Shown: in pieces, positions 61,659-64,000 of the stretch
Numbering within the stretch: position 1 is the stretch's first letter
How the letters are laid out: the number at the start of each line of letters is the position of its first letter
Source of the DNA: Aliidiomarina minuta
Lineage (GTDB): Bacteria; Pseudomonadota; Gammaproteobacteria; Enterobacterales; Alteromonadaceae
Assembly (NCBI RefSeq): GCF_003987145.1
Contig: NZ_PIPL01000001.1
Location: forward strand, 620,001-684,000
DNA: 64,000 nucleotides
Direction of reading: 5' to 3'
The notes under the pieces: model-generated
Told to the model about the DNA's origin: nothing
What the model saw: the letters and a program-made list of their open reading frames with translations, nothing else
Database searches by the model: none
Translations under genes and position numbers: made by a program

Positions 61659-62967
61659 TTTCCGCCTCATTGCTGGCAAACATTAATTGCGAAACCGCTG
61701 AGACAGTGCGTTCAGTAGCGCCACGATGACGAGCAAACAATTGTTGGGCCTGTGCGCCGATACGTTCCGCAGTCTGCGACTCAGTTAATAAGCCCAGCCA
61801 GGTGTCGTGCAGAGATTCTTTATCATCCACCCAACGAACGGCCTGCCGCGCATCCATCTGCTGATATACATCGGCAAAGTTAAATACATGTCTTCCGGAT
61901 ACTATTGGCAGACCGAAAGCCATCGGCTCCAGCGGGTTGTGTCCCCCTCTTTCAATCAGGCTCCCTCCCACAGTCGCGATCGTAGCCACACCATACCAAA
62001 GCATCATTTCTCCCATGCTGTCAGCCAGCAATACCTGCGTTTCCGGCGTTACCGGGAGCCCTTCGCTACGACGGACCATACGTAGTCCGTTTTCTTTAAC
62101 AAGCGCAGCCACTTGATTAAAACGCTCCCGGTGACGGGGCACCAAAATTAACAAAGTATCCGGACGAGCTTTCAGAATATCGCTAAATGCCTGCAGTATT
62201 ATGGCTTCCTCACCTTCATGCGTACTACCTACAGTAATAACCTGTCGTCCTCGCAGCCAGCTTTTGAATTCAGTCACCTGAATTTTAAGCTCGGCGCTCA
62301 CATTCACATCGAACTTAAGGTTGCCAGTTGTTTGCAACGCTTCTCCGCTAACGCCAAGCGCCCGCAGGCGCTCAGAACTACTTTCATTCTGCGTTGCCAC
62401 CAGCGCCAGCTGCCGCCACACAGGACGCATTAACAGATCGACTTTTTGATATCCTCTCGCGGAGCGCTCTGACATACGAGCATTGATTAAAGCCACAGGA
62501 ATACCCGCCTGAGCCGACTGCGCCACAAGATTTGGCCACACCTCTGTCTCCAGAATAAGAATAGCTTTTGGCTGCAGGCGCCAGAGAAACCGTCGTACAG
62601 CCAGTGGCGTATCAAATGGCAGATAGCAGTGGTAAACCTTATTTGCGTAAAGTTGCTGGATCAGTTCTGAGCCCGTGGGAGTGGTGCAGGTAATAGTTAT
62701 CTTCAGCCTTGGATAAACCGCTAATAAAGCCTCCAGCAAAGGTCGCGCAGCCATCAGTTCGCCTACCGAGACACAATGAATAACCAGAGACCCTTTTCTG
62801 TTGGGATCTATTTTATGCCAGGCGCCCCGTTCGCTCCAGCGTTGGCGGTATCGCGGGTTTTTGCGCCCATGCCACCATAAATAGCCGTAAATAAAAGGTA
62901 AAGCTAACGACAGTAATACACTGTACAGAGCGCGAACCCACCCTCCGCCAAGCCGTTGTTTTGACAC
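61639..62967 (-). CDS. waaA: Kdo transferase
   Basis: 442 residues, slightly longer than the usual ~425. N-terminal hydrophobic helix (VLLSLALPFIYGYLWW) anchors it to the inner membrane, then the GT-B transferase fold with GELMAARPLLEALL, VINA-type and PETQVLLADSMGEM. Known reaction: transfers Kdo to lipid IVA. The start is GTG at 62967 with a weak CAGGTG site. Overlaps kdkA, and is divergent from the YvcK gene. Confidence 0.94.
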   Translation of the reverse strand: MSKQRLGGGWVRALYSVLLSLALPFIYGYLWWHGRKNPRYRQRWSERGAWHKIDPNRKGSLVIHCVSVGELMAARPLLEALLAVYPRLKITITCTTPTGSELIQQLYANKVYHCYLPFDTPLAVRRFLWRLQPKAILILETEVWPNLVAQSAQAGIPVALINARMSERSARGYQKVDLLMRPVWRQLALVATQNESSSERLRALGVSGEALQTTGNLKFDVNVSAELKIQVTEFKSWLRGRQVITVGSTHEGEEAIILQAFSDILKARPDTLLILVPRHRERFNQVAALVKENGLRMVRRSEGLPVTPETQVLLADSMGEMMLWYGVATIATVGGSLIERGGHNPLEPMAFGLPIVSGRHVFNFADVYQQMDARQAVRWVDDKESLHDTWLGLLTESQTAERIGAQAQQLFARHRGATERTVSAVSQLMFASNEAENDKTRG

Positions 62968-62978
62968 CTGGTCACCTG

Positions 62979-63006
62979 TCTACACTCATAATTAAAGGAC
63001 TATAAT
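62979..63006 (+). promoter_or_regulatory. Candidate promoter of the YvcK gene
   Basis: TCTACA (-35, 4 of 6) at 62979-62984 and a perfect TATAAT (-10) at 63001-63006, separated by 16 bases, lie about 75 bases before the YvcK start in the 110-bp waaA/yvcK gap. Confidence 0.5.
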
Positions 63007-63077
63007 GCCAAATTTTATGACTTCCGGCTATGCCAGTAAGTAGTGGCGAGTTACTGTAAAATACGTACAATAGCAGC

Positions 63078-63974
63078 ATGCAAATTCAACATCTTCGTAA
63101 AATCACCGCAATAGGCGGCGGACATGGTCTGGGGCGTTTAATGTCAACCCTGGCTTTTTTAAGGCACCGTCTTATTGGCGTAGTGGCAACAACCGATAAT
63201 GGTGGCGCAACAGGTCTGTTGCGCCAGGCTCATCAGTGCATTGCCTGGGGCGATATCAGAAACTGTATGTCACAGCTGGCTAACCAGCCTCTCGCCGCGG
63301 ATGTGCTTAACTTCCGCTTTCAGGAAGGGTCCACCCTGCAGGGGCACAATCTGGGTAATTTACTGTTATATACTCTGGACGAGCTAAGTGCCCGCCCGAT
63401 TGACGGTATTCAATTACTGAGCCGTCTGCTAAAAGTAGACAGTCGCGTGCTCCCCATGTCAGAGTCACCCACAGACCTTGTAGCTGCCACCCAAGAAAAT
63501 TTCGACTGTCATGGCGAAATAAGCATCGACGATCTGCCTAATATGCCCGTACGTCTGCAGCTTTCCCCCCAGGTGCAGGCTACACCTGAAGCTCTTCGCC
63601 ATATCCTGCGCAGCGATGTCATTATTATTGGTCCTGGTAGCTTTATGACTTCGATCATGCCGCCGCTGTTAGTCGGCGAAATCACGCGGGCTATCGTAGA
63701 AAGCCCGGCAAAGGTTATTTTTATTGATAACCTGATCCCTGAGCTTGGCCCAGCCGGTCGGGTCGCATTGCCGCAACGTCTGCAATGGATGCGTCAACAG
63801 CTGGGTGTTGAACTTATTGACCTGATCATCAGCAATCAAGAATACCCTCAGCTGTCTGTACCTGTTATTGGCGGCGTTGAAGCAGAAGAAGGAACACCGC
63901 ACCGACACCAACGAGCCAGTTTACTGGACGCTCTGGAGCGAGCCACAGCGCTCCTTCGTTGCGGAGCCGCATAA
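63078..63974 (+). CDS. YvcK/CofD-like (gluconeogenesis factor family) protein
   Basis: 298 residues. GGGHGLGRLMSTL at the N-terminus, TTDNGGATGLLR and WGDIRNCMSQL, and the later IIIGPGSFMTSIMP are the nucleotide-sugar and phosphate-binding motifs of the YvcK/YbhK family. Known relatives affect growth on gluconeogenic carbon, cell wall and morphology in Bacillus and other bacteria, and bind UDP-sugars. Enterobacterial YbhK is of unknown function. The gene is complete; its ribosome-binding site is weak. Confidence 0.9.
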   Translation: MQIQHLRKITAIGGGHGLGRLMSTLAFLRHRLIGVVATTDNGGATGLLRQAHQCIAWGDIRNCMSQLANQPLAADVLNFRFQEGSTLQGHNLGNLLLYTLDELSARPIDGIQLLSRLLKVDSRVLPMSESPTDLVAATQENFDCHGEISIDDLPNMPVRLQLSPQVQATPEALRHILRSDVIIIGPGSFMTSIMPPLLVGEITRAIVESPAKVIFIDNLIPELGPAGRVALPQRLQWMRQQLGVELIDLIISNQEYPQLSVPVIGGVEAEEGTPHRHQRASLLDALERATALLRCGAA

Positions 63975-64000
63975 TCATAAAAATAAATAGTTGCAACAAG

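Noticed and set aside
1..64000. CRISPR arrays, tRNA or rRNA genes, insertion sequences and phage remnants.
   Set aside because: No regularly spaced repeats, no tRNA-like cloverleaf that I could recognise, no transposase or integrase frames were seen in the window.

Overview
The window looks like ordinary chromosome from a marine gammaproteobacterium of the order Alteromonadales. Idiomarinaceae (Idiomarina, Aliidiomarina or Pseudidiomarina) is the best guess. The reasons are the gene content (Na+-coupled amino-acid symporters, NhaC, a 180-kDa-class NAD-glutamate dehydrogenase, many peptidases, a ~480-residue GAPDH) and conserved blocks such as prc-proQ-msrC, purC-bamC-dapA, yffB-dapE and waaA-kdkA. 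This placement is inference from remembered families; no 16S gene is present. I see no rRNA, tRNA, CRISPR array, insertion sequence, phage gene or integrase. Coding density is very high, no gene-free stretch exceeds 300 bases, and several convergent gene pairs overlap at their 3' ends.

Layout. 1-11540 (all minus): NSS Na+ symporter, nhaC, pepN, DUF2835, NAD-GDH and pyrD, nearly all with 20 bp or less between them. This reads as an amino-acid uptake, peptide hydrolysis and glutamate oxidation block with Na+ recycling. 11662-15772 (minus): prc, proQ, an unknown acidic protein, msrC, a YeaC-like protein and a zinc-ribbon membrane protein. 15899-20788 (minus): AGCS symporter with an extra periplasmic insert, M14 carboxypeptidase, long GAPDH and msrB, divergent from pykA. 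22341-25195 (minus): DUF6279 lipoprotein and a LytS/LytTR two-component pair, divergent from an M61 peptidase. 27106-34444: M23 factor, tandem PTPS-like protein, LysE exporter with its divergent LysR regulator, P-type ATPase, CoA-transferase. 34522-37535: beta-CASP nuclease, a 35-residue single-helix protein and a phospholipase D-like lipoprotein. 37609-39947: VWA protein, MoxR ATPase, DUF3185. 39996-43348: hybrid histidine kinase, patatin, DUF3392. 43475-47608: xthA, yfbV, a degenerate EIIA-Glc-like protein, yffB, dapE, a VanY-type peptidase. 47660-50986: purC, bamC, dapA, bcp. 51036-54493: an MCE lipid-transport operon. 54571-59397: ltaE, Pmp3, M13 peptidase, TraF_2 outer-membrane protein. 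59466-63974: YgjV, BamE-like lipoprotein, DUF192, kdkA, waaA, and a YvcK homologue on the plus strand.

Common thread: eight peptidase genes (PepN, Prc, M14, M61, M23, M15, DapE-class M20, M13), two Na+/amino-acid symporters, an amino-acid exporter, NAD-GDH and threonine aldolase fit an organism that lives largely on peptides and amino acids. Envelope maintenance (BamC, MCE transport, WaaA/KdkA, lipoproteins) is the second theme.

No complete unknown system such as a defence island or secretion system is visible. The most unusual items are the two-domain PTPS-like protein whose active-site motifs are split between its halves, the EIIA-like protein lacking both phosphotransfer histidines, the beta-CASP/35-aa/PLD operon, and a perfect dyad inside a promoter spacer between DUF3392 and xthA.
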